Assembly (NCBI GenBank): GCA_003576915.1
Contig: QEVF01000020.1
Span: 1-64,000, forward strand
Direction of reading: 5' to 3'
Origin: Planctomycetota bacterium
Lineage (GTDB): Bacteria; Planctomycetota; UBA8742; UBA2392
Length of the DNA: 64,000 nucleotides
Every line of letters starts with the position of its first letter. Position 1 is the first letter of the stretch. The notes under the pieces are model-generated. The model was given only the letters and a program-made list of their open reading frames with translations. It searched no databases and was not told where the DNA came from. Made by a program: the position numbers and the translations under genes. This document shows positions 33,576 through 42,583 of this stretch, one piece after another.

Positions 33576-36326
33576 CTACCTCTTGCCGAACGAAAACGTG
33601 AACTCGCCCTTGTCGTCCATGCCTATGGTCAGCTTCTCCGGCAGCGGCCCCTGCGTCATCTGCGACAGAATTTCGCTCGAGATCTTCGGCAACAGCGTGC
33701 CGCGCAGGATGTGGTCGATGTTGCGCGCCCCGGTTTCGACTTCCGTGCAACGCGCGGCAATGCTGTCGATGACTTTGTCGTCGACGACCATGAGCATCTT
33801 GTGGTTCTCGGCCATGCGCTGCTTGATCTTGTTGAGCTTGAGGATGACGATGTCCTTCATCGCGTTCACGTCGATGGGGAAGAAGGGCACAATCGACATG
33901 CGGGCCAGCAGCGCGGGCTTGAAGTGCTTGCTCAACACCGGGCGGATGGTCGCGATCAGGTCATCAAGCGGCGGCTTCTCGCTGCCATCCACGGGCACGG
34001 CCTGCTGGATCATGTCCGAGGCCAGGTTGCTCGTCATGAAAATGATGGTGTCCTTGAAATCCACCTCGCGGCCCTCGCCGTCAGAGAGCATGCCCTTGTC
34101 GAACACCTGATAAAACAGGTTCATGACGTCGGGGTCGGCCTTTTCGACTTCGTCGAGCAGCACCACGGAGTAGGGTTTTTGCCGCACGCCCTCGGTCAGC
34201 ACGCCGCCTTCGCCGTAGCCTACATAGCCGGGCGGGCTGCCGATCAGGCGCGAGACGGTGTGTTTCTCCTGGAACTCGCTCATGTTGATGGTGGTCATCA
34301 TGCGCTCGCCGCCGAACATGAGGTCGGCCACGCCCAGCGCCGTTTCGGTCTTGCCTGTGCCCGAAGGGCCCACGAGCAGGAACACGCCGATGGGTGTCTT
34401 GGGGTCCTTGAGGCCCGCCTTGCTGGCGCGAATGCCCGTGCCGAGGATCTTCATGACGTGATCCTGGCCCTTGACGCGCTGCGTCATCTGCTTTTCGAAC
34501 TCCAGCAGCGATGCCGCTTCGTCCTGCACCATCTTGCCGATGGGAATGCCCGTCCAGTCCGAGATCACCTTGGCCACGATATCGGGTGTCACCTCGATCT
34601 GGATCAACGGGTCCTTGCCCTGCAGCTTCTTGAGGTCGGCCAGCGCCGCGTCGAGGTCCTTCTTGAGCGCGCCGACATCGGCCTTTGACTTGATTCTGGT
34701 TTCCTTCTTGGGTTCTTCTTTGGCCTTGACCTTGGTTTCCTTCTTTGATGACGCGGGCGCATCGGCCTTGGGCTTTTCGCCGCCCAGCGTCTGGCCCGTG
34801 GCCTCGAACATCTTTTTGCGGATGTCGAGGACCTTCTCGGCGGCCTTCTTCTCGTCCTGCCAGCGCGCGGTCAGCGTGGCGGCTTTGTCTTTCAAGCTCG
34901 CGATGCTCTTTTCGCGCTGCGAGATCATGTCCTCCAGGCCGTCCTGGCCCGTGCTCTGGTCGCGCTTGTAGGCGGCGAGTTCGCGCTCAACGGTCTGGAT
35001 GCTGCGCTCGATATCCTGCAATTCCGGCGGCTTGGTGGTCAGCGCCACCTTCACGCGCGCCGCACTGGTGTCCATCAGGTCGATGCCCTTGTCGGGGTGC
35101 TGGCGGCCGGCAATGTAGCGCGAACCAAGCTGCGCGCAGGCAGTAAGCGCATCATCGCGGATCAGAACGCCGTGGGCCTGTTCGTAGCGGTCGCGCAAGC
35201 CGCGCAACATGGTCACGGTGACGGCCTCGTTGGGCTCGTCGAGCTTGACGAGCTGGAAACGGCGGGCCAGCGCGGCATCCTTCTCGAAGTACTTCTTGTA
35301 TTCGCTCCAGGTTGTGGCAGCGATGGTGCGCAGCTCGCCGCGCGCCAGGGCGGGCTTGAGCAACTGGCCTGCGTCGCCTGTGCCCGCGGCGCCGCCGGCG
35401 CCGACGAGCGTGTGGGCTTCGTCGATGAACAGGATGATGGGCTTGGCCGAAGACTTGACCTCATTAATCACGTTCTTGAGGCGGTTTTCGAACTCGCCTT
35501 TGACGCTTGCGCCCGCCTGCAACAGAGCGAGGTCCAGGCCCATGAGTTCCACGCCGCGCAGGCTGTCGGGCACGTCGCCCTCAACGATGCGCAGGGCCAG
35601 ACCTTCCACGACGGCCGTCTTGCCCACGCCGGGGTCGCCCACGCAAATCGGGTTGTTCTTTCTGCGGCGGGCCAGGATGTCCACCATCTGGCGGATTTCG
35701 GGATCGCGGCCAAACACGGGGTCAAGCTTGCCTTCGCGCGCCCGGCCCGTGAAATCGGTGCAGAACTTGGCCAAAGCGCTTTCGCCGGCGGCGCCCTTCT
35801 CGGGCCGACCGTCTTCGCTGATCTTCTTGCCGCTGTCTCGCGTCTCGTAGCGTTCGATGGAACCGCGCGTGATGTCAGGAAGCTGGGCTTTGAGTTCGCC
35901 GCGCTTGATGGCTTCGAGGGCCGGCAGATAGTCACCCGCCGCGTAGCGTTCGGGGTGACTCAGCAGTGTGAGCAGCAGCGCGCCGCTGCGGATCTCGGGC
36001 ATGCTGTAATCCACGCTGGCGATCAGCCACGCGTTCTGGAACCAGTCCAGCAAGACGGGCGAGAACACGGGGCGCGAGGAGTTGCCGGTTCGGAAGTCCT
36101 CGATGGCGGCGCCCAGAGCCTTCTGCACCATGCCGACATCCAGGCCGAAGTGCTTGTAGACAGCCTGCAAATCGGCGTTGGGGTCTTCGTTCATCACGAA
36201 GAGCATGTGCTCGGGAGTTACTTCGTAGTTCGTGCGCGACACGCACTTGGCGGCCGCGGCCTCCAGCCCGCGCGTGCAGAACTTGTTCAGACGCGCCACC
36301 AGACCTTTGATTTCAACGTCGACCAT
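33576..36326 (-). CDS. clpV: ClpV sheath-disassembly AAA+ ATPase (TssH)
   Basis: A 916-residue class 1 Clp/Hsp100 ATPase that recycles the contracted TssB/TssC sheath. It has an N-terminal Clp repeat domain (EHMLFVMNEDPNADLQAVYKHF), NBD1 Walker A GDPGVGKT at residues 230-237, and a middle coiled-coil domain (about 430-560) with a Lys-rich insert around 540-570. NBD2 has Walker A GPSGTGKT near residue 655, with Walker B and sensor motifs after it (SVVLLDEVEKA). The ClpV-type N-terminus (LVARLNKFCTRGLEAAAAKCV) distinguishes it from ClpB. It overlaps tssG by 14 nt. Confidence 0.95.
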   Translation of the reverse strand: MVDVEIKGLVARLNKFCTRGLEAAAAKCVSRTNYEVTPEHMLFVMNEDPNADLQAVYKHFGLDVGMVQKALGAAIEDFRTGNSSRPVFSPVLLDWFQNAWLIASVDYSMPEIRSGALLLTLLSHPERYAAGDYLPALEAIKRGELKAQLPDITRGSIERYETRDSGKKISEDGRPEKGAAGESALAKFCTDFTGRAREGKLDPVFGRDPEIRQMVDILARRRKNNPICVGDPGVGKTAVVEGLALRIVEGDVPDSLRGVELMGLDLALLQAGASVKGEFENRLKNVINEVKSSAKPIILFIDEAHTLVGAGGAAGTGDAGQLLKPALARGELRTIAATTWSEYKKYFEKDAALARRFQLVKLDEPNEAVTVTMLRGLRDRYEQAHGVLIRDDALTACAQLGSRYIAGRQHPDKGIDLMDTSAARVKVALTTKPPELQDIERSIQTVERELAAYKRDQSTGQDGLEDMISQREKSIASLKDKAATLTARWQDEKKAAEKVLDIRKKMFEATGQTLGGEKPKADAPASSKKETKVKAKEEPKKETRIKSKADVGALKKDLDAALADLKKLQGKDPLIQIEVTPDIVAKVISDWTGIPIGKMVQDEAASLLEFEKQMTQRVKGQDHVMKILGTGIRASKAGLKDPKTPIGVFLLVGPSGTGKTETALGVADLMFGGERMMTTINMSEFQEKHTVSRLIGSPPGYVGYGEGGVLTEGVRQKPYSVVLLDEVEKADPDVMNLFYQVFDKGMLSDGEGREVDFKDTIIFMTSNLASDMIQQAVPVDGSEKPPLDDLIATIRPVLSKHFKPALLARMSIVPFFPIDVNAMKDIVILKLNKIKQRMAENHKMLMVVDDKVIDSIAARCTEVETGARNIDHILRGTLLPKISSEILSQMTQGPLPEKLTIGMDDKGEFTFSFGKR

Positions 36327-37335
36327 GGAACCAGCCCCTCATGGAGAAATTCACGCAGTTAGTGGTACCCGGCCGGCCTTGACCCAGCCAGGAAGACCAG
36401 CCCAGCCATGCCGTCTTGCCTGAGAGAGTCAGGCCCGGCACTTCGTCGGCTTTGACGCAAAGCTCAATGACGTAGTCAAGACAGTCCGTGTTGAACAGAT
36501 CAACGAGTTCGCGCAGTTGCGGCATCTTAGCGCCATGGGGCAGGAACTCCATGAACTCGTCAAAGGACAGGCCACAGAGACCGACCTTGAATGCGCTTGC
36601 GCGGGTGAACACCTGGTCCCCCACGGTCAGGTCGCGGGCCAGCACGCAGCCGCTGAGGCCCAGCCGGTTCTGCTGGTCCTGGGGTACCGGCGTCCAGGTT
36701 CCGTGAAAGGGCTCCACTTCAACGGTCGCCTGGGGGAAATAGTCGGAGAGCATGCCCTCAAACAGATGCGCGCTGCGCGGCTGCTGCGAGATCAGCCCGG
36801 CGTAGGCCAGGGTGCGCAACGGGTCCACACGGTGGCCGTGGGGAATACTCTCGCGCGACATGCCCAGCAGGGCCAGGAGCCGCAGCGTGAAGTAGTCGCT
36901 CGCGTCGCTCTTGAACTGCGCGTCCGTGCGGTACTTCTCCCACACACGATAGAACAAGCTCAGGAAGCGGTGATGGAACAGGTCAAGGAAGCCCCGCGTG
37001 AGGCTGTCCTCCTCCATGCCCATGAGGTCTTCGGTGTAGAAGCTGGGCAGGGGGCTGGGCGGGCCAAACAGGCCGAGAAAAGTCGTAATCACCTCAAAGC
37101 GCGGGCCGCCCTGTTCGTTGGCACGCTCCCGGACCTCGTGCAGGTCGGAGTTGGCAAAGGCCAGATCGATGTACGGCCGGAAGCGGATCACCTCCTGCTC
37201 CGGCGGGCCCTGGTAGCCCACGCGCGCGGCTTGCGGGTAGCGGGACTGGAGCAGGCGCACGGCGGCAAAGAACGAGAAGCTCTCCCCCTCGTTCAGAAGC
37301 TCGCGCGTTGCGGCGTCCTGCACCTGCGATTCCAT
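36313..37335 (-). CDS. tssG: T6SS baseplate protein TssG
   Basis: A 340-residue baseplate wedge protein. TssG hallmarks are ESFSFFAAVRLLQSRYP at the N-terminus, FLGLFGPPSPLPSFYTE around 110-127, and FLDLFHHRFLSLFYRVWEKYR around 135-160. With TssE, TssF and TssK it builds the baseplate onto which sheath and tube assemble. It lies 14 nt after tssF and overlaps clpV. Confidence 0.93.
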   Translation of the reverse strand: MESQVQDAATRELLNEGESFSFFAAVRLLQSRYPQAARVGYQGPPEQEVIRFRPYIDLAFANSDLHEVRERANEQGGPRFEVITTFLGLFGPPSPLPSFYTEDLMGMEEDSLTRGFLDLFHHRFLSLFYRVWEKYRTDAQFKSDASDYFTLRLLALLGMSRESIPHGHRVDPLRTLAYAGLISQQPRSAHLFEGMLSDYFPQATVEVEPFHGTWTPVPQDQQNRLGLSGCVLARDLTVGDQVFTRASAFKVGLCGLSFDEFMEFLPHGAKMPQLRELVDLFNTDCLDYVIELCVKADEVPGLTLSGKTAWLGWSSWLGQGRPGTTNCVNFSMRGWFHGRR

Positions 37336-37349
37336 GCCTGCACCCTCCC

Positions 37350-39095
37350 CTACAGCATCACGCGGCGACCGGCCCGTGCCGCGTATTCATGCACTTCGGC
37401 GCGCTTGACGCCGCGCACCTTGAGCCTCGAAAAGGCGTTGAGCGAAACGTACTGGGCGAAGAACTCGCTGAGCACCGCGCCCAGCAGGAAAACTTCGCCC
37501 TCACCGCCGAGGTTGTCCTCGTTGAACTCGATCTCGACATCCAGGCCGCGCACGGGCGCGCCCATGAACATGCGCGTGGCGGGCGCGCTGCTGACCTTCT
37601 GTACGCCTTCCAGCAGCAGCCGGTGGGCGTTCTCCGCCTGGCGGTCCACCCGCGCGCGGAAATTGTAAAGCGTGAGCAGCGAGCGCAGAGCCTCAACCTC
37701 CAGCAGCGAAAAGTAGTTGATCGACAGGTGCGACAGCAGGCGCCAGTGCAGGTCGTCGCCCAGGGGCGGCGGCACGCTGGCCGAGGGCTTGGTGATGTTC
37801 CTGAATCGCGCAAATTGCGGCGAGTTGCTGGTCAGCACACTGATGTCACCCAGACCCAGCCGCGTCGGAAGCTGGCGGTTGGTGCAGGTCAGCTCCATGG
37901 AGAGCGTCTCCACATCCTCTGCGCCCTGCACGTCGCCCCCGCTTACGGGCGTGATGAACACGTCCGTGCCCTCGCCCACGATGGCGTTCTCCGTTCGCGC
38001 CCGGTAATAGCTGCCGCCCGCCCCCGCCACACCCACACGGAACAGGGGGCGGAAGTCCTTGGGCTTGGCCGTGCCGCGCGTGAGCCCGAACACGCGGTCA
38101 ATGGTGTAAATCTCGAAGTGGGCGGGGTCCACGCCGCCGGGGCGGACCTTGTACTCCGTGCGCCGCGGGTCGATACGGACGGGATCGGCGTCGTGCTTGA
38201 ACAGGTTGACGGCCGGCGCGCAATTCAGCGCCACGTTGGCCAGGCTTACGGGCGGCATGTTGTCCGGCAGTCGCGACAACTGGATCACCAGGTCGAAGCT
38301 TCCCGCCAGGCCGCCCTTCTGCAGGCCCTCCAGGCCGGTGATGTCCACGAACATGAACTTCTGCGGAAAAGCGAAGTACTCCTGCAGCAGGCGAAAGCCG
38401 GGGAACGAAAGCCTGGAATAAGGCAGCAGACCCTCGGACTCGCCAAGGCCCACGGGCTTGATCTTGGCGCCGGCCAGGGGAATCGGCTGGGAGGCGCCGC
38501 CCAACTGCTCGCGCATGGCCGTGATCTGGCGCGCATAACGGCACAGGCAGAGATAGAGCGCCCGCGTGACCGGCGGCTCCCCCGCGAGGTAAAGGCGAAG
38601 CGACGACAGGTTGACCTTGTCCAGCGTCAGACCCTCGGGCAGCCTGAAGCGCAGCACGATCTGCGGCACGGCGCCCTTGTGCACCTCGACGGCGCGCAAC
38701 TGCACCGGCTGAAGGTTCACGTCCTGTGTGGTGCGGAACGTGCAGGGAGTCGAGTCCACGGGCAGGCTGCTGAGCTCGGCGCCGCGGGCAATCACGCGCG
38801 ACTCGCGCGCCGCCTGCGTGGTGGCCTCGAACTGCACGATCGTGAAGCTGGGGATGGGCCGCAGATAGTGCGGCCAGAACATCTCCATGAGGGCGTGGGT
38901 GAACTCGGGCAGTTCGTCGTCAAGCTTCTGACGGATACGCGCCGTGAGAAAGGCAAAGCCCTCGAGCAGGCGCTCCACATCGGGGTCCGTGCCGCTTTCC
39001 GCGAGAAACGGCGCGGCATCGGGATTGGCGCGGGCGAACTCCCGCCCCAGCTCGCGCAGGAAAAGCAGCTCGTCTTGGTAGTACTTCGCGTACAC
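37350..39095 (-). CDS. tssF: T6SS baseplate protein TssF
   Basis: A 581-residue baseplate wedge protein beginning YYQDELLFLRELGREFARANP, followed by PDVERLLEGFAFLTARIRQKLDDELPEF, the family signature. PHYLRPIPSFTIVQF and the later LPTRLGLGDISVLTSN also fit. It is flanked by tssE (8 nt upstream) and tssG (14 nt downstream), the standard order. Confidence 0.95.
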   Translation of the reverse strand: MYAKYYQDELLFLRELGREFARANPDAAPFLAESGTDPDVERLLEGFAFLTARIRQKLDDELPEFTHALMEMFWPHYLRPIPSFTIVQFEATTQAARESRVIARGAELSSLPVDSTPCTFRTTQDVNLQPVQLRAVEVHKGAVPQIVLRFRLPEGLTLDKVNLSSLRLYLAGEPPVTRALYLCLCRYARQITAMREQLGGASQPIPLAGAKIKPVGLGESEGLLPYSRLSFPGFRLLQEYFAFPQKFMFVDITGLEGLQKGGLAGSFDLVIQLSRLPDNMPPVSLANVALNCAPAVNLFKHDADPVRIDPRRTEYKVRPGGVDPAHFEIYTIDRVFGLTRGTAKPKDFRPLFRVGVAGAGGSYYRARTENAIVGEGTDVFITPVSGGDVQGAEDVETLSMELTCTNRQLPTRLGLGDISVLTSNSPQFARFRNITKPSASVPPPLGDDLHWRLLSHLSINYFSLLEVEALRSLLTLYNFRARVDRQAENAHRLLLEGVQKVSSAPATRMFMGAPVRGLDVEIEFNEDNLGGEGEVFLLGAVLSEFFAQYVSLNAFSRLKVRGVKRAEVHEYAARAGRRVML

Positions 39096-39103
39096 GCAGC
39101 CTC

Positions 39104-39526
39104 TCAGGTCTGGAGCTTGATGTGGCCCGAAGGATCGACCAGGGTGTCGAAGAAAACCGGGTTATGTCCCTTGCTGGTAGAGAGTTTGGCCGTGATCTGG
39201 AAACGCAGGCTGAGCACATCACCCTCGCTTTCCACGTGCATCACGTTCACACCCGTGAGCCTTGGCTCGTACTTCTCGATGCTGTCGCGGATGATGCGCT
39301 GCATCATCGGGATGCTCTCCGGGAAGTTGGTCGTGATGTCCGAAGGCGCGGGAATGCCGAAGTCAAGCTGCGCCGGCGCATGCCCCTGGCGCGTGTTGAG
39401 GATCTTCTGCAGGTTGCGCAGAATCGAACGCACCAGCGCGTTCGTGTCCTCGGAAAGCGTGCGCGCCTGGGCGCGCGTGCCGCGCGCCAGCCTCTCCAGC
39501 AGTGTGCGATCTTCGAACTGGGCCAT
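39104..39526 (-). CDS. tssE: T6SS baseplate protein TssE (gp25-like)
   Basis: A 140-residue protein related to phage T4 gp25. Markers are LLERL near the start, LRNLQKILNTRQGHAPA in the first half, and IEKYEPRLTGVNV in the second half. gp25-like proteins start sheath polymerisation on the baseplate. It follows hcp after a hairpin-containing gap of about 110 nt and is 8 nt from tssF. Confidence 0.92.
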   Translation of the reverse strand: MAQFEDRTLLERLARGTRAQARTLSEDTNALVRSILRNLQKILNTRQGHAPAQLDFGIPAPSDITTNFPESIPMMQRIIRDSIEKYEPRLTGVNVMHVESEGDVLSLRFQITAKLSTSKGHNPVFFDTLVDPSGHIKLQT

Positions 39527-39575
39527 GGCCGGACTTCAGGCCGGGGGGCTTAAACCCGCCCTGCCTGTAAGGACA

Positions 39576-39623
39576 CAGGGGGCGCGCTGCCCGGCCGAGG
39601 CCGAATGCCAGCCGCGCCCCCTG
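39576..39623 (-). terminator. long hairpin between hcp and tssE
   Basis: A 10-bp perfect outer stem (CAGGGGGCGC / GCGCCCCCTG) plus an inner GCTG/CAGC stem after a one-base bulge, on about 19 nt of loop. It begins about 11 nt after the hcp stop. With no T-run it probably acts as a 3' stabiliser or partial terminator, raising hcp over the downstream baseplate genes. Confidence 0.55.
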
Positions 39624-39634
39624 AAATCCTGGTA

Positions 39635-40117
39635 CTACTTGGTGGGGTCCGAGAAGTCGAAAGTCGTCGGGACCTGGCCACCCGAGTCAAACGTCCAGTC
39701 GATCTTGCGGTAGGCAAAACCGATGTCTTCCATGTGCGGAGGAGTCGTGGCGTCCTGCTCGCCCGGCTTGGGCGTGTAGGGCTTGGCAAACACGACGCGG
39801 CAGTCCTCAATCTTGATCTTGAAGTAGCACTCGCTGCCGCCCTCACCCGGCTTGTCGCGCCAGAACTCGAGCTGAACGTCCTTGATCTTCTTCTTCTTGG
39901 CCAGGGCCTCATAGAGCTTGGGAGAGGCCTTGTCGATTTCCTTGGTGATGCTCAGGGCGCCGTGCACCGGCTCACCGCGGCCCTTGTTCTCACGCATGTC
40001 GAAGGGGTACTGGAGCTCATGCGCAAAGCCGCGCACGTCGCACCAGTCCTTGTGCTTGCCATCGAGGGTCGAGCCCGGACACCCGTCAATCTTCACGAAG
40101 ATCTTCATGTTAGCCAT
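39635..40117 (-). CDS. hcp: Hcp tube protein (TssD)
   Basis: A 160-residue Hcp-family protein that stacks as hexamers to form the inner tube. The pattern is MKIFVKIDGCPGSTLDGKHKDW at the N-terminus, then VHGALSITKEIDKASPKLYEAL and a strand with FKIKIEDCRVVFAKP. It carries no effector extension. ATG 40117 has GGGAG 9 nt upstream. It has its own leader of about 100 AT-rich nt with a sigma70-like promoter, and a hairpin follows the gene, both consistent with separate high expression. Confidence 0.93.
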   Translation of the reverse strand: MANMKIFVKIDGCPGSTLDGKHKDWCDVRGFAHELQYPFDMRENKGRGEPVHGALSITKEIDKASPKLYEALAKKKKIKDVQLEFWRDKPGEGGSECYFKIKIEDCRVVFAKPYTPKPGEQDATTPPHMEDIGFAYRKIDWTFDSGGQVPTTFDFSDPTK

Positions 40118-40223
40118 AATTCGTCTCCCTTGGAGCCAAAGAAAACACTATGAATTATTCTCTGTCCATCTGCATTGCGTTTTGAATCATTTCCTCGACG
40201 CAGCAACGTTACTCGATGGAATA

Positions 40224-40251
40224 GAGATACACCGCTATTACGTTATGTCAA
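40224..40251 (-). promoter_or_regulatory. sigma70-like promoter for hcp
   Basis: On the minus strand TTGACA (40246-40251) and TATCTC (40224-40229) are separated by 16 bp in the one clearly AT-rich stretch of the T6SS locus, about 105 nt before the hcp ATG. The long leader leaves room for post-transcriptional control. Confidence 0.55.
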
Positions 40252-40289
40252 AATCATTTCCGGCCTTTTTTCAACCCCTCTCAAGGCCA

Positions 40290-40333
40290 TGACAGAGGGC
40301 CGGGCGCTTGGGGCGCCCGGCTCCTGTCATTCA
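40290..40333 (-). terminator. hairpin after tssC
   Basis: Within this span the stem GCCGGGCGC / GCGCCCGGC (about 9 bp, loop of about 5) lies just after the tssC stop, ahead of the hcp promoter. No T-run follows. It may partly separate the upstream tss unit from hcp. Confidence 0.45.
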
Positions 40334-41815
40334 TCATTCCTTGTCAAGCTTGCCCACCAGAGACAGGGTGAAGAACGCGCCCATGTACTTGAAGTGCGGG
40401 CGCACCGACATCTTGACGCGGTACCAGCCGGCTTCGCCCGGCACATCTTCGACATCGATCTTGGCCTGGCGCAGGGGGCAGCGCGAGCGGATGGCGGGCG
40501 AGGGGTTGTCCGTGTCCGCCACGTACTGGCCGATCCACTTGTTGAGTTCGCGGGAGAGGTCTTCTTTCTCCTTCCACGAACCGATCTGTTCACGCTGGAG
40601 CACCTTCACGTAGTGGGCCAGGCGGTTCATGATGAACATGTAGGGCAGTTGGGTGGAGAGCCGGTAGTTGGTCTCCGCTTCCTTGCCTTCCTTGCTCTGG
40701 CCGAAGTTTTTGGGCTTCTGGCAGGAGTTGGCCGAGAAGAAGCAGGCGTTGTCGCTGCCTTTGCGCATGGTGAGCGCGATAAAGCCTTCTTCCGAGAGCT
40801 CATACTCACGACGCTCACTGATGAGCACTTCCGTGGGAATCTTGGTTTCGATCTCGCCCATGCTCTCGTACTGATGCAGGGGCAGGTCCTCCACGGCACC
40901 GCCCGACTGCGGGCCGATGATGTTCGGGCACCAGCGATACTTCGCAAAGCTGTCCGCCAGGCGCGTCGCAAATGCAAAGGCCGTGTTGCCCCACAGGTAG
41001 GCGTCGTGCTTGCCCTTGACCGATTCCTCGTAGTTGAAGGCCTTCACAGGCACCGTGTCCTGGCCGTAAGGCAGGCGCAGCAGGAAGCGCGGCAGCGTCA
41101 GGCCCACGGAGCGGGCGTCTTCACTGGAGCGGAAGCTCTGCCACTTCGCGTACTGGGGTCCTTCCATGATGCTCTTGAGGTCCTTGAGGTTCGGCAGGGC
41201 CGTGAAGCTGTCCACTCCGAAGAACTTGGGACCCGCCGAGGCGATGAAGGGCGCGTGGGCCATGGTGGCGACGCTGGCGACCTTCTGAAGGAGAGCGACG
41301 TCCTGAGGGCCGGGCCCGAAGTCATAGTTTGCAATGATGGCGCCGTAGGGCTCGCCGCCGAACTGGCCGTACTCTCCGGTATACACGGTCTTGTACAGGC
41401 CCGACTTGACGATCTCGGGAGCATCTTCGAAGTCCGTCTGCAGGTCTTCCTTGCTGCAGTTGAGCACCTCGAGCTTGATGTTTTCGCGGAAGTCTGTGCG
41501 GTCCACGACAAGCTTGAGGCCGCGCCACGCGCTTTCCAGCTTCTGGACGTCCTTGTGGTGCAGGATTTCGTCGAGCTGTTTGGACAGCTTCTTGTCCAGC
41601 TCGGCGATCATCTGGTCCACAGCGGCCTTGTCGGCCTTTTCGTATTGCTTGTTCGGCGCGAGCAACTCGCTGATGAAGGCCTCCACGCCTTTCTTCGCGA
41701 CCGAGTAACCTTCGTCGGAAGGTTTCATCTTGGTCTGCGCCATGATTTCGTCGAGCAGCGAGCCCTCCGCCGCCTGAGCCTGGGCTGCCTGTTCCTGCTT
41801 CTGTGGTTCTGCCAT
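40334..41815 (-). CDS. tssC: T6SS sheath large subunit TssC
   Basis: A 493-residue sheath protein that co-assembles with TssB. Conserved pieces are HHKDVQKLESAWRGLKLVVD, EYGQFGGEPYGAIIANYDFG, FIASAGPKFFGVDSF, and FRSSEDARSVGLTLPRFLLRLPYG. AGGGGGGA lies a few nt before ATG 41815. The N-terminal 20 residues are Gln/Ala-rich. Length and motifs are standard. Confidence 0.97.
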   Translation of the reverse strand: MAEPQKQEQAAQAQAAEGSLLDEIMAQTKMKPSDEGYSVAKKGVEAFISELLAPNKQYEKADKAAVDQMIAELDKKLSKQLDEILHHKDVQKLESAWRGLKLVVDRTDFRENIKLEVLNCSKEDLQTDFEDAPEIVKSGLYKTVYTGEYGQFGGEPYGAIIANYDFGPGPQDVALLQKVASVATMAHAPFIASAGPKFFGVDSFTALPNLKDLKSIMEGPQYAKWQSFRSSEDARSVGLTLPRFLLRLPYGQDTVPVKAFNYEESVKGKHDAYLWGNTAFAFATRLADSFAKYRWCPNIIGPQSGGAVEDLPLHQYESMGEIETKIPTEVLISERREYELSEEGFIALTMRKGSDNACFFSANSCQKPKNFGQSKEGKEAETNYRLSTQLPYMFIMNRLAHYVKVLQREQIGSWKEKEDLSRELNKWIGQYVADTDNPSPAIRSRCPLRQAKIDVEDVPGEAGWYRVKMSVRPHFKYMGAFFTLSLVGKLDKE

Positions 41816-41952
41816 ATGTCCCCCCTGTTGGCCGATGGCCGCGAGGTCTATTGGTTGGTCTGACCGGCTTGGCCCCTATGGGTCCGCCGCTGAGGTCATG
41901 CCCGGCTGGAGAACCGGTCCACTTCCCCGGAAAGCAACAGTCCCGGCGGACT

Positions 41953-42453
41953 CTACTTCTTGTCGCCGCCCTCTTTCTTCTGCAACTCTCCGAGGATCTT
42001 GTTGCGGGAAGCCTCGTCACCCAGCATGGACTGAATCTTCTTCTTGAAAGCCGGGAAGTTGCCCAAGGGGCCCTTGAGCGCCGCCAGAGCCTCGCGCAGT
42101 TCAAGCATCTGGCGCAGCTCGGGCACCTGGCGCACCACCTGCTCAGGCTCGAAGTCCTTCAGTGTGTTGAACTTCAGCTTGACGGCCATTTCATCGCCCT
42201 CCTTTTCGGAGAGCTTGTTGGCGACGTTGACGTTCAGCTCCAGCTTCTGGCTTTTCATCACGTCGCTGAAGTTGTCCTTGTTGATGTTGATGGGCTTGCG
42301 CTCTTCCAGCGGCGTCGAATCCTGGCGCAGGGTGTAATCACCCATCATCAGCAGCTTCAGGGGCAGCTCCTTCTCTTCCTGGGCATCCCCTGTGGCAGGT
42401 TTGTAGACAATGTTCACACGCTCACGGGGTGCTACGGACCCTTCCTTCGCCAT
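41953..42453 (-). CDS. tssB: T6SS sheath small subunit TssB
   Basis: A 166-residue sheath protein with the TssB signature VNIVYKPATGDAQEEKELPLK at the N-terminus, DYTLRQDSTPLEERKPININK next, and a C-terminal helix ending in a Lys/Glu-rich tail. It partners TssC, encoded 137 nt downstream. AAGGGA precedes the ATG. The 130 nt upstream (42454-42583) contain a hairpin AACTCTT/AAGAGTT and a possible TAGAAT -10 box, hinting at an internal promoter. Confidence 0.95.
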   Translation of the reverse strand: MAKEGSVAPRERVNIVYKPATGDAQEEKELPLKLLMMGDYTLRQDSTPLEERKPININKDNFSDVMKSQKLELNVNVANKLSEKEGDEMAVKLKFNTLKDFEPEQVVRQVPELRQMLELREALAALKGPLGNFPAFKKKIQSMLGDEASRNKILGELQKKEGGDKK

Positions 42454-42583
42454 GGCTTTTGTCCCTTTCGAGTGGACGCGCGATTCTAGCTTTCGCCAGC
42501 CTCCGTCCTAGCTTTGTTTCATACCTCAAGACTTTGCGATTTCGCGATGTAACTCTTTTCAAGAGTTTCACTTCGACACTGCA
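42454..42583 (-). promoter_or_regulatory. AT-richer gap with possible internal promoter before tssB
   Basis: A 130-nt gap, unusually long for this operon. A small hairpin (AACTCTT/AAGAGTT) follows the tssA stop, and TAGAAT lies about 35 nt before the tssB ATG. No good -35 hexamer partners it, so the call is weak. Confidence 0.3.

Noticed and set aside
32493..34688. 731-codon open frame on the plus strand across vgrG and clpV
   Set aside because: It is antisense to two well-supported T6SS genes, has His/Leu/Arg-rich GC-driven composition and no recognisable motif.
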